DNA of 64,000 nt. It comes from Bacillus sp. FJAT-22090 (GTDB lineage: Bacteria; Bacillota; Bacilli; Bacillales_A; Planococcaceae). The position numbers were made by a program, and so were the translations under genes. A model generated the notes under the pieces. That model made no database searches. It saw only the letters and a list, made by a program, of their open reading frames with translations, and was not told the origin of the DNA. Below, in pieces: positions 19,139 to 28,239 of this stretch. Each line of letters begins with the position of its first letter. The first letter of the stretch is position 1. The stretch lies in the NCBI RefSeq assembly GCF_001278755.1, contig NZ_CP012601.1, positions 1,364,001 through 1,428,000 on the forward strand, given 5' to 3'.

Positions 19139-21007
19139 TCATTCTTGTCTCTCCAACCAGATCTCTATTAATTTTTCAAGTTTTTCTTCCTTCTCGTCAA
19201 TCGACCATAATAATTTTTCATAATCATTCCATTCCTTCTGAATATCCTTTTCTTTCTTCAGTTTACTTAGTTCGATTTCCAATTCAAAAATTTGTTCTTC
19301 TGTTGATTTTTCTTTTTTATCTCTACTTTTATAAGTTCTTACCTTATCTATGTTTTCTACTGTATTGATTGACTCCTGTTTTACTAGTAGCTCGTTCCAT
19401 TTCCCTCGAGCCCAATTATAAGGTCCTTCAAAAGTTGTCAAATGACCGGAATCTAACCAAACTGTACGATGAAATAACTTATTTAAAAAGTATCGATCAT
19501 GAGAAACGCATAGAATAGTTCCTTGAAAATCCTCTAGAGCATCTTCCAATACTTCTCTCGATTCAATATCTAAATGGTTTGTTGGTTCATCTAATATCAA
19601 CAAATTTATATCTTGGTGCATTAGTTGAGCAAGACGAAGACGCATACGTTCTCCTCCACTTAAATCCCCAACTCGTTTAAAGACATCAGGACCATAAAAC
19701 ATAAACTTAGCTAAAATATGCCGTGCTTCCGCTTCAACAACACTCACTTCACTTCTAAATACATCTATTAAACGTTCTTTTGGATTTAATATTTCAAAGT
19801 GTTGTGAAAGAAATCCGATTCTAACATTACTGCCTAATCTAGCATTTCCTTCATCAGCCAAAATTTCTCCTAGCAATAATCGTAAAATTGTTGATTTTCC
19901 AGTTCCATTTCTACCAACGATCGCAACTCTTTCTTTCCAATACACATTTAAATTTGATTTATGAAGCAGAACCTTATTGCCAAATGATTTAGAAACGTTA
20001 TCCATTATGACAACTTCTTTTCCACTTCTAGATGCAGCTTCGAATGATAAACTCATCTTTTTAGGGTCGATAATTGGTTTTCTCAGTTTCTCCATTCTTT
20101 CCAATGCACGTTCCATGTTCCTAGCTTGCCGATGAAGACCAGGATTTGGAGGAACAGCTTCATTTGCCCACTGTCTTAACCGTTTAATGGCTTCCTTCAT
20201 TTTCTTTATCTTTTTTTGTTGTTCCTCATATTCTTGAAATTCCCGCATGAGTCGTTCTTCCTTGTTAACAATATAAGAAGAATAATTACCATGGTAGAGA
20301 GTTAGTTCTCCATCCTCTAAATCAGCTACTTTTGTAATTACTTGATCTAGAAAATATCTATCGTGCGAAATAATTACAACTGTACCTGTGTAGTTAACTA
20401 AATATTGCTCCAACCATTCAACTGCGAATAAATCTAAATGGTTTGTAGGTTCATCTAGTAACAGTAAATCGGGCTGTGATAACAATAATTTACCAAGCAT
20501 TATCTTTGTTTGCTCTCCTCCACTTAGGTTTGAAAAAGATTGATGAACAAATGAAGATAATTGTAAACCCTGGATGACTTTATCTATTTCTGAATCCAAA
20601 GAATAACCGCCCTGGTTAGTAAAGTCCTCTTGCACTTCTCCATATTCCTGGAGTAATTTTTCCATATTAGGTTGATCGGTACACGATAACTTTTCTTCTA
20701 ATTGTTGCATTTTTGTTTGTAGTGCTTTTAGCTTTTCAAATGCACTATTTAAAACATCCATTCCTGTTACTTCATCTGAAAATGTAGGTATCTGTGCTAA
20801 ATATCCAATTTTAGTTCCTTTTTTAAAGCTGATAACACCTTTATCAGGTGCCTCCGTACCGATTATTAATTTAAAAAGTGTCGTTTTACCTGAGCCGTTT
20901 CTTCCAACAACACCTAATTTTTCTCCAGTTTTAATCGACAATGATAAGCTTTCAAAAATGGTATTTCCTCCGAGCATTTTGCTTACATCTTTAATTGTAC
21001 AAATCAT
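19139..21007 (-). CDS. ABC-F family ATPase, probable ribosome-protection factor
   Basis: This 622-aa soluble protein has two ATPase domains and no membrane segment, typical of ABC-F factors that act on the ribosomal E site. NBD1 has GRNGSGKTT, LSGGEQ and DEPTNHLD. The interdomain linker at about 245-310 (LRQWANEAVPPNPG) probes the ribosome. NBD2 has GRNGTGKST, LSGGER and DEPTNHLD. A charged C-terminal coiled coil spans about 560-622. The upstream leader ORF plus terminator is the arrangement of antibiotic-inducible resistance ABC-F genes such as vmlR and msr. The drug, if any, cannot be read from sequence. Confidence 0.88.
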   Translation of the reverse strand: MICTIKDVSKMLGGNTIFESLSLSIKTGEKLGVVGRNGSGKTTLFKLIIGTEAPDKGVISFKKGTKIGYLAQIPTFSDEVTGMDVLNSAFEKLKALQTKMQQLEEKLSCTDQPNMEKLLQEYGEVQEDFTNQGGYSLDSEIDKVIQGLQLSSFVHQSFSNLSGGEQTKIMLGKLLLSQPDLLLLDEPTNHLDLFAVEWLEQYLVNYTGTVVIISHDRYFLDQVITKVADLEDGELTLYHGNYSSYIVNKEERLMREFQEYEEQQKKIKKMKEAIKRLRQWANEAVPPNPGLHRQARNMERALERMEKLRKPIIDPKKMSLSFEAASRSGKEVVIMDNVSKSFGNKVLLHKSNLNVYWKERVAIVGRNGTGKSTILRLLLGEILADEGNARLGSNVRIGFLSQHFEILNPKERLIDVFRSEVSVVEAEARHILAKFMFYGPDVFKRVGDLSGGERMRLRLAQLMHQDINLLILDEPTNHLDIESREVLEDALEDFQGTILCVSHDRYFLNKLFHRTVWLDSGHLTTFEGPYNWARGKWNELLVKQESINTVENIDKVRTYKSRDKKEKSTEEQIFELEIELSKLKKEKDIQKEWNDYEKLLWSIDEKEEKLEKLIEIWLERQE

Positions 21008-21055
21008 TATTTCCGCTTCCTTTCAAGTTCAATATAGCTGGAAGCATTTTTCTGC

Positions 21056-21089
21056 ATAAAAAAAGACTGCTTAAAAAGCAGTCTTTCCC
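21056..21089 (-). terminator. Attenuator terminator between leader ORF and ABC-F gene
   Basis: On the minus strand AAAGACTGCTT and AAGCAGTCTTT form a hairpin followed by a T run, about 50 bp before the ABC-F start. Its 5' arm and preceding GGG can instead pair with AGTCTGCCC inside the leader ORF (21160-21152). That gives a plausible antiterminator. Confidence 0.75.
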
Positions 21090-21118
21090 ACATATTATGG
21101 TTCAGAAAGAATGACTTA

Positions 21119-21250
21119 TCAGCTGTGAATTACATGTAATTTGCAAAAAATGGGCAGACTTATCCCGTTGTTAGAAATTTCATGAGTAATCGCACAAGAA
21201 GTGGATAAAAATTCCAATATAAATCCATGTGCATTCACAGTGTTTTTCAT
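21119..21250 (-). CDS. 43-codon leader peptide of the ABC-F gene
   Basis: The minus strand has GGAGGTGAAGAAAG then ATG, opening a 43-codon frame that ends just before the attenuator. The sequence starts MKNTVNAHGFILEFLSTSC and ends FCKLHVIHS. It has no recognised domain. Ribosome stalling in its first two thirds would leave the AGTCTGCCC segment free to block the terminator. Coding status rests on the strong ribosome site and its location. Confidence 0.65.
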   Translation of the reverse strand: MKNTVNAHGFILEFLSTSCAITHEISNNGISLPIFCKLHVIHS

Positions 21251-21315
21251 TCTTTCTTCACCTCCGTTCAGTTAGTTACGAATATTCTAACACATAATTT
21301 TTTCCAACACAATAA

Positions 21316-21531
21316 TCATTTATCAATTAGATGATCATTGTCATTGTTTTTATCAATAACACCTTCTTCATTTTCTATATTTACATCTTCATTACCGGTA
21401 ACAGGACTATTACCTGTTTTACTATCAAGCTGCGTTTCCGGTTTTGGCGGACCATTTGTATCACGATTTGAACCGCAAGCAGATAGACTGAGCAATAGAA
21501 AAACTAGAGTAACGCTTATAAATTTTCGCAT
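21316..21531 (-). CDS. Small putative lipoprotein
   Basis: This 71-aa protein has a type II signal: a basic start, a hydrophobic core, and the lipobox LSAC with the acylated Cys at about residue 19. The mature part is short, acidic and low-complexity (NEDVNIENEEGVIDKNNDND). A GAGGAG site precedes the ATG. No function is recognised. It is expected to be anchored on the outer face of the membrane. Confidence 0.75.
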   Translation of the reverse strand: MRKFISVTLVFLLLSLSACGSNRDTNGPPKPETQLDSKTGNSPVTGNEDVNIENEEGVIDKNNDNDHLIDK

Positions 21532-21583
21532 AAAATGTCTCCTCGTTTTTGATTAGATTGCTCAAATCCACAACATTTATCCA

Positions 21584-21615
21584 TAAAAAAACTCCAATAC
21601 AAAATGTATTGGAGT
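21584..21615 (-). terminator. Terminator downstream of the 21632 gene
   Basis: On the minus strand ACTCCAATAC and GTATTGGAGT form a 10-bp stem followed by TTTTTTTATGG. Confidence 0.85.
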
Positions 21616-21631
21616 GAATGAAACCCTTTGG

Positions 21632-22027
21632 TTATTCTTCAATATCAAAGTGAATTTCATCTTCGTCATTATATTCAGAACCATTTTCGAATAATACGGT
21701 AGTTCTAAGTATAAGATTGCTTACGTCGTCATCGCCATCTGGAAGCCATCTTTCATCTGGCATTATTTCAAAGGGAATCATTTGAACATCTTTAGAAGCC
21801 ACAGCTCCGACAAGTTCAATCGAATGCTTGGAGATAACTTTTGTAACTTCCCCATTTACTAATTTGAAAACCTCTAGTTTGATATTTTCAATTGATTCAT
21901 CATCATGTACTCCGTTAATATATATTGTCCCTGATAAGTTAATACCATGTTCAATATATGGATGATCAACTACTGTTTCTATTTTTATTGATTGTACCTC
22001 AATGCAAGATTCAAATTTCCTCGCCAT
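21632..22027 (-). CDS. Conserved hypothetical, Spo0M-like beta protein
   Basis: This 131-aa acidic protein has no signal or membrane segment. Its alternating beta-strand pattern (VQSIKIETVVDHPYIEHGINLSGTIYINGV) with a later PFEIMPDERWLPDGDD resembles the arrestin-like sporulation-control protein Spo0M. That is a pattern impression, not a firm match. I chose the ATG at 22027, which has GGTGG 10 bases upstream. A TTG at 22036 is also possible. It follows the permease gene with only 5 bp between them. Confidence 0.5.
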   Translation of the reverse strand: MARKFESCIEVQSIKIETVVDHPYIEHGINLSGTIYINGVHDDESIENIKLEVFKLVNGEVTKVISKHSIELVGAVASKDVQMIPFEIMPDERWLPDGDDDVSNLILRTTVLFENGSEYNDEDEIHFDIEE

Positions 22028-22032
22028 TACTC

Positions 22033-23226
22033 TCAATCCACCTTGTTATTTGTATACTCATAATGATTTTCTATAAGTGGTTCATATTTATTATAACGTC
22101 TTTTAAATAAAGTATAAAAATGTGAAATTATAACCTTTAATATTGCATACCCTGGAATCCCTAGTATTACACCTGGTACACCAAATAAAGATCCAGAGGT
22201 AATTAAAACAAATATTATAGTTATAGGATGTACATGTAGAGATTTACCCATTATTTGTGGAGAGATAAATTTCCCTTCTACTAATTGTACTATTGTCCAT
22301 ACTACTGCAAGCTTTACTAACATTAAAGGAGAAGTAACAAGAGCAATTATTGCAGCAGGTGTAATTGCTATCACTGGCCCTAAATATGGTACGACACTTG
22401 TTACAGATGCTATAACTCCAAGTAGTAATGCATAATCCATTCCAATAATGGAGAAACCGATAAATATCATAAATCCTATACATATCGAAACTAAAATCTG
22501 TCCTTGAATGTATGAACTAATTTGTTTATCGATATTATGGAAAACAGATTGTAAATCATCTCGCATACGTGGTGGAAAAAGCTTCATAACATATTTTGGT
22601 AGATTTTCACCATCTTTTAATAAATAGAATACGATAAATGGTACAGTTACAATTGCCAAAATGAAGCTAGTCAACATACCAACTAATGAAGATAAACCAG
22701 TAGCTATCCCTGTTACAGTGCTTTGAATAAACTCACCTATTTCAGCTGGAAGATCTTTTAAAATGGTATTTACCTGAGTTTCGATTTGTGAATAATAATC
22801 GGAAACTATAGATGTTCGTAAAAAAGTATCAAGTGAATTAAACAATTGTATAAAATACCCAGGGAACTCTGCAACCAGCTTCGTAGACTGTGCCTTTAAA
22901 AAAGGAAAGACTAAAAAGACAAGTAGTGTGATAAGACCAATTAATGCTAAGAAGATAATTAGTATACCCCATACTCTCGGAATTTTAATACGCTCGAGCA
23001 TGCGTAGTAATGGTCTTAGCAAATAATATACAATGACTGCTAGTATGATAGGTAAAATTACATTACCTAAAAAAACAGTTAACGGAACAAATATAAATGA
23101 TATCTTGTCGTATATCATAATGACAAGTCCGATTAACAAAAGCATAATTAGTGTAAAGAAAGTATTACGTCCACCTAGAAATTTTATGTATCTCGTAGAA
23201 AAAAAAGAAGGTTTTTCAGGCTCCAC
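22033..23226 (-). CDS. AI-2E family transporter
   Basis: This 397-aa integral membrane protein has about eight predicted spans, for example FFTLIMLLLIGLVIMIY and WGILIIFLALIGLITLL. The family core reads FYLLKDGENLPKY and later VPYLGPVIAITPAAIIAL. The family contains putative autoinducer-2 exporters and Na+/H+ antiporters, so the substrate stays open. I chose the GTG at 23226, 9 bases after GGGAG. The frame continues upstream to 23286 without a better site. It is co-oriented and nearly contiguous with the Spo0M-like gene. Confidence 0.85.
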   Translation of the reverse strand: MEPEKPSFFSTRYIKFLGGRNTFFTLIMLLLIGLVIMIYDKISFIFVPLTVFLGNVILPIILAVIVYYLLRPLLRMLERIKIPRVWGILIIFLALIGLITLLVFLVFPFLKAQSTKLVAEFPGYFIQLFNSLDTFLRTSIVSDYYSQIETQVNTILKDLPAEIGEFIQSTVTGIATGLSSLVGMLTSFILAIVTVPFIVFYLLKDGENLPKYVMKLFPPRMRDDLQSVFHNIDKQISSYIQGQILVSICIGFMIFIGFSIIGMDYALLLGVIASVTSVVPYLGPVIAITPAAIIALVTSPLMLVKLAVVWTIVQLVEGKFISPQIMGKSLHVHPITIIFVLITSGSLFGVPGVILGIPGYAILKVIISHFYTLFKRRYNKYEPLIENHYEYTNNKVD

Positions 23227-23296
23227 TTTTATCAAACTCCCTTTTCTATATATTCTTATTTTACGGAGGAAAAAAAAGTTTAGCAACGTATGCGAT

Positions 23297-24241
23297 TTAC
23301 TTTTCTAAAAATTTCGTAATGGCTGTTTTATTTTCTTCTGTATCAATCTCAATAACAGAACCAGCATGAGAATAGCTATTAAAGGAATACGACCCTTCCA
23401 CTGGAATCGTTAATTTATCAATTTCAAGCTTTCCACTTGTAATAGCATCAATCACTCGTTTTCCCTTATCGGTTTTAGAATAGTCTGTTTCTATATAACC
23501 CTCCATAGCACCTACAAATTTGGGTACATTCGGTAAGCTTTGAAAAGAAAGCATTTCATCCTTTAATGCCTCAATAACGATTTGCTGACGAGAAACTCTT
23601 CCAAAATCTCCTTCTTCATCAGAGCGGAATCTTGCATAACCGAGCAATTCTTTACCATTTAGGTTCTGTTGGCCTTTCGTTAAAGAAACACCAATTTTTT
23701 CTGACATATCTTTTTCAACATTTATCGGCACCCCTTCAGGAGCAATTATATCTACCAATGATTCAAAACTGCTAAAGTCAATAAGCGCATAATGATGAAT
23801 TGGTATATCAAACATTCCTTTGAGTGTTTCTGTCAATAATTGAACTTCTCCTAAATAATAGGCAGTATTTAGTTTATATGATTTATGCCCTGGTATATCT
23901 GCATATATATCTCGCATAAAAGAAATAATTTTCACATCATTTTCCTTTTTATCCCAAGAAATAATCATCATAGTATCTGTACGAGCTTTATCTTGTCCAC
24001 GAGAATCCACACCGAGAACTAAAATATTTTCCCTTTCCCCAGAAGCAAGTACATCACCCTTAAATTCTGAAGGATTATTATTACTATTATTGCTACTTAA
24101 TTTGTATCCAATATTATATTGAACAATAGAATATACTCCCCCAATTAATATGACTACTACTAATAAAGAAATAAAAACTCTACCTAATCTAAGTTTTCTT
24201 TTGCGCTTTCGCCTTGTTTGTTTTTCTTGAATTTCATCCAT
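23297..24241 (-). CDS. LytR-CpsA-Psr (LCP) family cell-wall polymer ligase
   Basis: LCP proteins attach teichoic acids and other undecaprenyl-linked polymers to peptidoglycan. This one is 314 aa. It has a basic N-terminus, one TM at about 22-42 and an extracellular catalytic domain. Active-site features are LVLGVDSRGQ, ARTDTMMI, SFMRDIYADIPG and LGYARFRSDEEGDFGRVSRQQ, with the expected Arg and Asp residues. It belongs to the TagU/TagV/TagT group. Which polymer it ligates is not visible. Confidence 0.92.
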   Translation of the reverse strand: MDEIQEKQTRRKRKRKLRLGRVFISLLVVVILIGGVYSIVQYNIGYKLSSNNSNNNPSEFKGDVLASGERENILVLGVDSRGQDKARTDTMMIISWDKKENDVKIISFMRDIYADIPGHKSYKLNTAYYLGEVQLLTETLKGMFDIPIHHYALIDFSSFESLVDIIAPEGVPINVEKDMSEKIGVSLTKGQQNLNGKELLGYARFRSDEEGDFGRVSRQQIVIEALKDEMLSFQSLPNVPKFVGAMEGYIETDYSKTDKGKRVIDAITSGKLEIDKLTIPVEGSYSFNSYSHAGSVIEIDTEENKTAITKFLEK

Positions 24242-24359
24242 CCTAAAATCTCTCCTTCATATTATAATAATAACGTATTTTGAAACATTTAGTTTCAGTT
24301 TTTTGTGCATCGTTACTTGAAATGATAGAATAAGTTTTAGAAGATTAGGAGGGGTAAAT

Positions 24360-24878
24360 TTGATAGAAAAAGCAACTTTTGCAGGCGGCTGTTTTTGGTG
24401 TATGGTAAAACCGTTTGATTCATGGGATGGTATACATAAAGTGACATCTGGTTATATGGGAGGGCATTTAGAAAATCCAACATATGAAGATGTTAAAAAA
24501 GGTGAATCGGGTCATCTAGAAGTTGTAGAAATTCAATTCAACCCTGAAGTTTTTTCTTATGAACAATTATTAGAAATTTATTGGCAACAAATAGACCCAA
24601 CAGATGCTGGAGGTCAATTTCAAGACCGCGGTGAAAGTTACACTACAGCAATTTTCGTACATTCAGAGGAGCAAAGAAAGCAAGCTGAAAAATCGAAGGA
24701 ATTACTTGCAGCAAGCGGTAAATTTTCAAAGCCAATTGTAACGAGCATTCGAGAAGCAAAGACTTTTTACGAAGCAGAAGAGTACCATCAGGATTTTTAT
24801 AAAAAGAGTCCGAATCATTACAAAGAAGACAGAGCCCAATCTGGCAGAGACGAATTTATAGAGAAAAACTGGAAATAA
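24360..24878 (+). CDS. msrA: Peptide methionine sulfoxide reductase MsrA
   Basis: The enzyme repairs the S-form of methionine sulfoxide in proteins. It is 172 aa, with the catalytic Cys11 and a second Cys14 in GGCFWC. Later blocks [22 protein letters not shown] and [10 protein letters not shown] are standard. The start is TTG at 24360, after AGGAGGGG. There is no fused MsrB domain and no msrB gene nearby. It stands alone, divergent from the LCP gene. Confidence 0.95.
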   Translation: MIEKATFAGGCFWCMVKPFDSWDGIHKVTSGYMGGHLENPTYEDVKKGESGHLEVVEIQFNPEVFSYEQLLEIYWQQIDPTDAGGQFQDRGESYTTAIFVHSEEQRKQAEKSKELLAASGKFSKPIVTSIREAKTFYEAEEYHQDFYKKSPNHYKEDRAQSGRDEFIEKNWK

Positions 24879-24907
24879 GAGCTAGCTTTGCTAGCTCTCT
24901 TTTTTAT
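24877..24907. terminator. Convergent terminator after msrA
   Basis: Arms AGAGCTAGC and GCTAGCTCT are followed by CTTTTTTAT. The T-rich tail runs just past the stop codon of the facing resolvase-like gene. Confidence 0.8.
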
Positions 24908-25455
24908 ACTTCCGTATTTTCTAAGTATCTATACAATGTTGATTTACTAATGCCTGTTTGATTTTTAATATCTAACAATGTGTAATGATTGCTATGGTAC
25001 ATTTCAATAGCTTTTTTAATATTTTCATCTGATTTTTTGGGACGTCCTAAACTTTTCCCTTGGCTCTTTGCGGTCTCTAGTCCAAGCTTCGTTGATTGTT
25101 TAATAATATCAGAATGAAACCGTATGAAGTGCGACAAAATAGTTGACAAACTTTCCTCCAAAACTCGATCACTTGATAACTCTTCATCAATAAATCGAAT
25201 AGATACTCCATCTTTTTTTACTATTTTTAATAAATCCATTAAGTGATGCAAAGTATCTGCAAGAACGATGAATTTTTCAACTACGATTACATCCCCTTTT
25301 TGCATTGTCATCAATAATTCTTCTAAGGCCTCCCTTTTTTTAGGTGAGCCGTGTTTCTCTTTTAAAACATAACTTACTTGAAAATCATTTAATTTTTTTG
25401 TTTGTTCTATACAATCTTCGTCGTTATACAAAGGTCTTTTGTATCCATAAATCAT
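24904..25455 (-). CDS. Serine-recombinase-like protein lacking the catalytic serine
   Basis: This 183-aa protein has the small serine recombinase layout: a resolvase domain at about 1-125, GRPKKSDENIKKAI at about 136, and a C-terminal helix-turn-helix (SKSTLYRYL). Active family members begin GYxRVS with the nucleophilic Ser. Here the start reads IYGYKRPLYNDED, so the Ser is replaced. The usual downstream Arg pattern is also weak. It may be a domesticated DNA-binding protein, similar in layout to the Bacillus resolvase homologue YneB. No inverted repeats or transposon genes flank it. Confidence 0.75.
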   Translation of the reverse strand: MIYGYKRPLYNDEDCIEQTKKLNDFQVSYVLKEKHGSPKKREALEELLMTMQKGDVIVVEKFIVLADTLHHLMDLLKIVKKDGVSIRFIDEELSSDRVLEESLSTILSHFIRFHSDIIKQSTKLGLETAKSQGKSLGRPKKSDENIKKAIEMYHSNHYTLLDIKNQTGISKSTLYRYLENTEV

Positions 25456-25547
25456 ATTTATCGCCTCAAATCAGTCTCATAAAGGTTCCTTTTTAGGAAT
25501 ATGCGTGCTATGATATTTTAGTCAATTTTAATCGAAGGAGTTTTAAC

Positions 25548-26975
25548 ATGCAAACGATCAAAGAACAATGGTTTGGAAATATTCGTGGTGATATACTCTC
25601 GGGCATCGTTGTAGCTCTTGCGCTAATTCCAGAGGCTATTGCTTTTTCAATTATCGCTGGTGTTAATCCCATGGTAGGTTTATATGCGTCTTTTTGTATA
25701 GCAGTCATTATAGCATTTGTTGGTGGGAGACCTGGGATGATATCAGCAGCAACAGGAGCAATGGCTCTTCTTATGGTGCCACTAGTTAAAGAACACGGTC
25801 TGGACTATTTACTTGCAGCGACCATTTTAACTGGAGTTATTCAAATATTATTTGGTGTTTTTAAAATAGCAAAATTAATGAAATTTATTCCCAATGCCGT
25901 AATGATTGGTTTTGTAAATTCACTTGCAATTCTAATATTTATGGCTCAAGTTCCTCATTTTATAGGTATTAATACATTAACATATATTTATGTAGCAATA
26001 ACTCTTGTAATTGTTTATGTAGTACCTCGCTTTTTTAAAGCAATTCCGGCCCCGCTTATTGCGATTGTTTTATTATCATTTGTTGCAATATCTAGTGGAG
26101 CAGAACTTAAGACAATAGGTGACTTAGGAAATCTAACACAATCTTTACCTAACTTTTTAATACCGAATGTCCCTTTCAATCTTGAAACGTTGGCTATCAT
26201 CTTCCCTTATTCCATTGCTCTTTCTATTGTAGGTTTACTTGAATCATTGTTAACAGCATCTATTGTGGATGATATGACGAATACAGAAAGTGATAAAAAT
26301 AAGGAAGCACGTGGTCAAGGAATTGCAAACTTCATTAATGGTTTTTTTGGTGGAATGGCTGGTTGTGCAATGATTGGACAATCCGTCATTAATGTCAAAT
26401 CTGGCGGTAGAGGACGCCTTTCTACACTTATTGCAGGACTTTTTTTAATGTTTTTAATAATTGTGTTAGGGAATCTCGTTGTAAAAATTCCAATGCCTGT
26501 TCTTGTAGGTATTATGATTATGGTTAGCATCGGTACTTTTGATTGGGGCTCCTTTAAATATATTATCAAAGCACCGAAAACAGATGCTTTTGTGATGCTC
26601 TCAACAGTAATAATTGTTGTTGCAACTCATGACCTTTCTAAGGGTGTCATAGCTGGTGTTTTATTAAGTGCTATTTTCTTTGTTGCAAATATTTCTAAAA
26701 TAAGTGTAATTGAACGTAATGGAAGATTTATTGTAGAAGGTCAATTGTTTTTCGCCTCAACCGAAAGTTTTATCAAAGCTTTTGAAAATGTTGAAGACAA
26801 AAAGATTCAAATCGACTTTACAAACAGCAATCTTTGGGATGAATCTGCGGTTGGTAGTGTATTAAAAGTTGCCAGAAAATTAGAAGATAAAGGGGCGACC
26901 GTTGAAATCGTAGGTCTAAATGCATCTAGTCAAAAACTATATAATATATTGTTAGGATTATCACCTAACCACTAA
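25548..26975 (+). CDS. SulP family anion transporter with STAS domain
   Basis: This 475-aa SLC26/SulP permease has a membrane domain at about 1-380 and a cytoplasmic STAS domain at about 390-475 ([22 protein letters not shown]). [23 protein letters not shown] is the TM1-TM3 anion-site signature. Substrates in the family include sulfate, bicarbonate and dicarboxylates. The UspA gene follows 12 bp later and is probably co-transcribed. That pairing suggests stress-related or bicarbonate transport, which is inference. Confidence 0.9.
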   Translation: MQTIKEQWFGNIRGDILSGIVVALALIPEAIAFSIIAGVNPMVGLYASFCIAVIIAFVGGRPGMISAATGAMALLMVPLVKEHGLDYLLAATILTGVIQILFGVFKIAKLMKFIPNAVMIGFVNSLAILIFMAQVPHFIGINTLTYIYVAITLVIVYVVPRFFKAIPAPLIAIVLLSFVAISSGAELKTIGDLGNLTQSLPNFLIPNVPFNLETLAIIFPYSIALSIVGLLESLLTASIVDDMTNTESDKNKEARGQGIANFINGFFGGMAGCAMIGQSVINVKSGGRGRLSTLIAGLFLMFLIIVLGNLVVKIPMPVLVGIMIMVSIGTFDWGSFKYIIKAPKTDAFVMLSTVIIVVATHDLSKGVIAGVLLSAIFFVANISKISVIERNGRFIVEGQLFFASTESFIKAFENVEDKKIQIDFTNSNLWDESAVGSVLKVARKLEDKGATVEIVGLNASSQKLYNILLGLSPNH

Positions 26976-26987
26976 AGGGGGATATTA

Positions 26988-27407
26988 ATGTATAAGCATA
27001 TTTTACTTGCAGCTGACGGCTCTGAAAATGCTCTACGTGCTGCAAAGGAAGCGGTTAAAATTGCAAGATGCACAGAAGAGTCGTTTGTTGAAGTCGTCTA
27101 TGTTGCAGACTTCGAAAAAGTAAAAACAGAAATGTTACATGGTGGTTCACCTGAAGCTTTGGAAGTTACTCGTCGACAAAAATTATTTCATATCGAACAA
27201 TTGCTAAAGAATAATAATATTGCGTACAAAGTGTCCATTCTCCACGGTACTCCTGGACCAGAAATTATTAAACAAGCAAATGAACTAAATGTTGATCTTG
27301 TTATTATAGGAAGTAGAGGGCTTAATAATCTACAAGAAATGGTGCTAGGTAGTGTAAGTCATAAGGTGATGAAACGTGTTCACTGTCCTGCGCTTATCGT
27401 AAAATAG
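26988..27407 (+). CDS. Universal stress protein (UspA family)
   Basis: This 139-aa single-domain UspA protein carries the ATP-binding signature GSRGLNNLQEMVLGSVSHKV, which fits G-2x-G-9x-G-S. It begins KHILLAADGSENA, with the Asp that contacts the adenine. An AAAGGGGG site precedes the ATG. It shares a transcript with the SulP transporter upstream. Confidence 0.92.
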   Translation: MYKHILLAADGSENALRAAKEAVKIARCTEESFVEVVYVADFEKVKTEMLHGGSPEALEVTRRQKLFHIEQLLKNNNIAYKVSILHGTPGPEIIKQANELNVDLVIIGSRGLNNLQEMVLGSVSHKVMKRVHCPALIVK

Positions 27408-27530
27408 ATACTTTTGAAAAAGATTAACGAATACAGGTTAATGTGGCCAGTTTAGGACTAATAAAAACAAAAAAACGGCGAATGTACAGCAATATGTACG
27501 GGTGATTAGGTCAAAGAGCACCTCTTCATG

Positions 27531-27583
27531 AATTACACTCCAATTGTTAGACACGATCTAACAATTGGAGGTGTAATTTTTTT
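27531..27583 (+). terminator. Long hairpin with T run
   Basis: Arms ATTACACTCCAATTGTTAGA and TCTAACAATTGG-AGGTGTAAT are nearly perfect and are followed by TTTTTTT. It could terminate the sulP-uspA transcript. It may also be part of an IS end (see 27531-27680). Confidence 0.7.
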
Positions 27584-27680
27584 ATGCTAAATATACAACT
27601 AAAGATAAGATAGCTGCCGCTAAACGATTCAAAAAATCGACCAACTCACTGGAGTGAGGATCGATTTTTTTGAAGAGAAG
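27531..27680 (+). mobile_element. Possible IS3-type relic (5' end of orfA)
   Basis: After the hairpin, a frame offset from the ATG reads KYTTKDKIAAAKRF, like the first residues of IS3/IS150-family OrfA. It then stops at 27656. A second hairpin with arms AAAAAATCGA and TCGATTTTTTT lies at about 27632-27672. I see no 3' end and no orfB. This is a weak identification. The rest of 27408-27833 shows nothing else. Confidence 0.3.
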
Positions 27681-27833
27681 ATACAAAATGGGATTGTATC
27701 GATATTATTTTATACTAATTAAAATGAAACATCAGTCTAAAAACGATAATACAGACAAATTGCCCACTACTATTAAGAGCAATGCTTGTTAGAGTGAAAC
27801 TCTCTTGAACAATTCAAATAATCCATCAAATTT

Positions 27834-27956
27834 TTAGTACTTAATAAAAGATGCTCCTACAATAATTAGTAAGATAAACAGCACAACAATCAACACGAAG
27901 CCCGATCCACTATTACCGTATCCGCCGTATCCACCACTTCCACCGTATCCAGACAT
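27834..27956 (-). CDS. YjcZ-family sporulation peptide
   Basis: This 40-aa protein has a GGAGGGGG site before its ATG. The N-terminal half is Gly/Tyr-rich (SGYGGSGGYGGYGNSG). The C-terminal half is one membrane span (FVLIVVLFILLIIVGASF). This is the YjcZ/SscA layout found in many spore formers, usually expressed during sporulation. It borders the spore-surface block. Confidence 0.9.
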   Translation of the reverse strand: MSGYGGSGGYGGYGNSGSGFVLIVVLFILLIIVGASFIKY

Positions 27957-28239
27957 CTTATACCCCCTCCTTTCATATTACTATTTATAGATTATGAAAA
28001 GATTATGTTATTGATAAGGTTATTTACCTAATATCGGAGTATTTAATTAGAACGCTTTAATGGTGCACTCTTCTACTTGTTTGGTTGTTACTTTCATAAA
28101 ACATTTTTCAACTTCATAACAAATTAATAAATCCACTCTTCCTTTTGTTAATAGAGTGTATGCAGATTTAGGTTTACCAACCATTTATTACATCTGAAAA
28201 CTCATATGCTACTACATTATGAGGAAAGGAGGATTATAA

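Noticed and set aside
28047-28184. Minus-strand 45-codon ORF (starts MVGKPKSAYTLLTKG)
   Set aside because: It has no ribosome site and a stop codon directly before its ATG, and it resembles no family I know. It may be chance.
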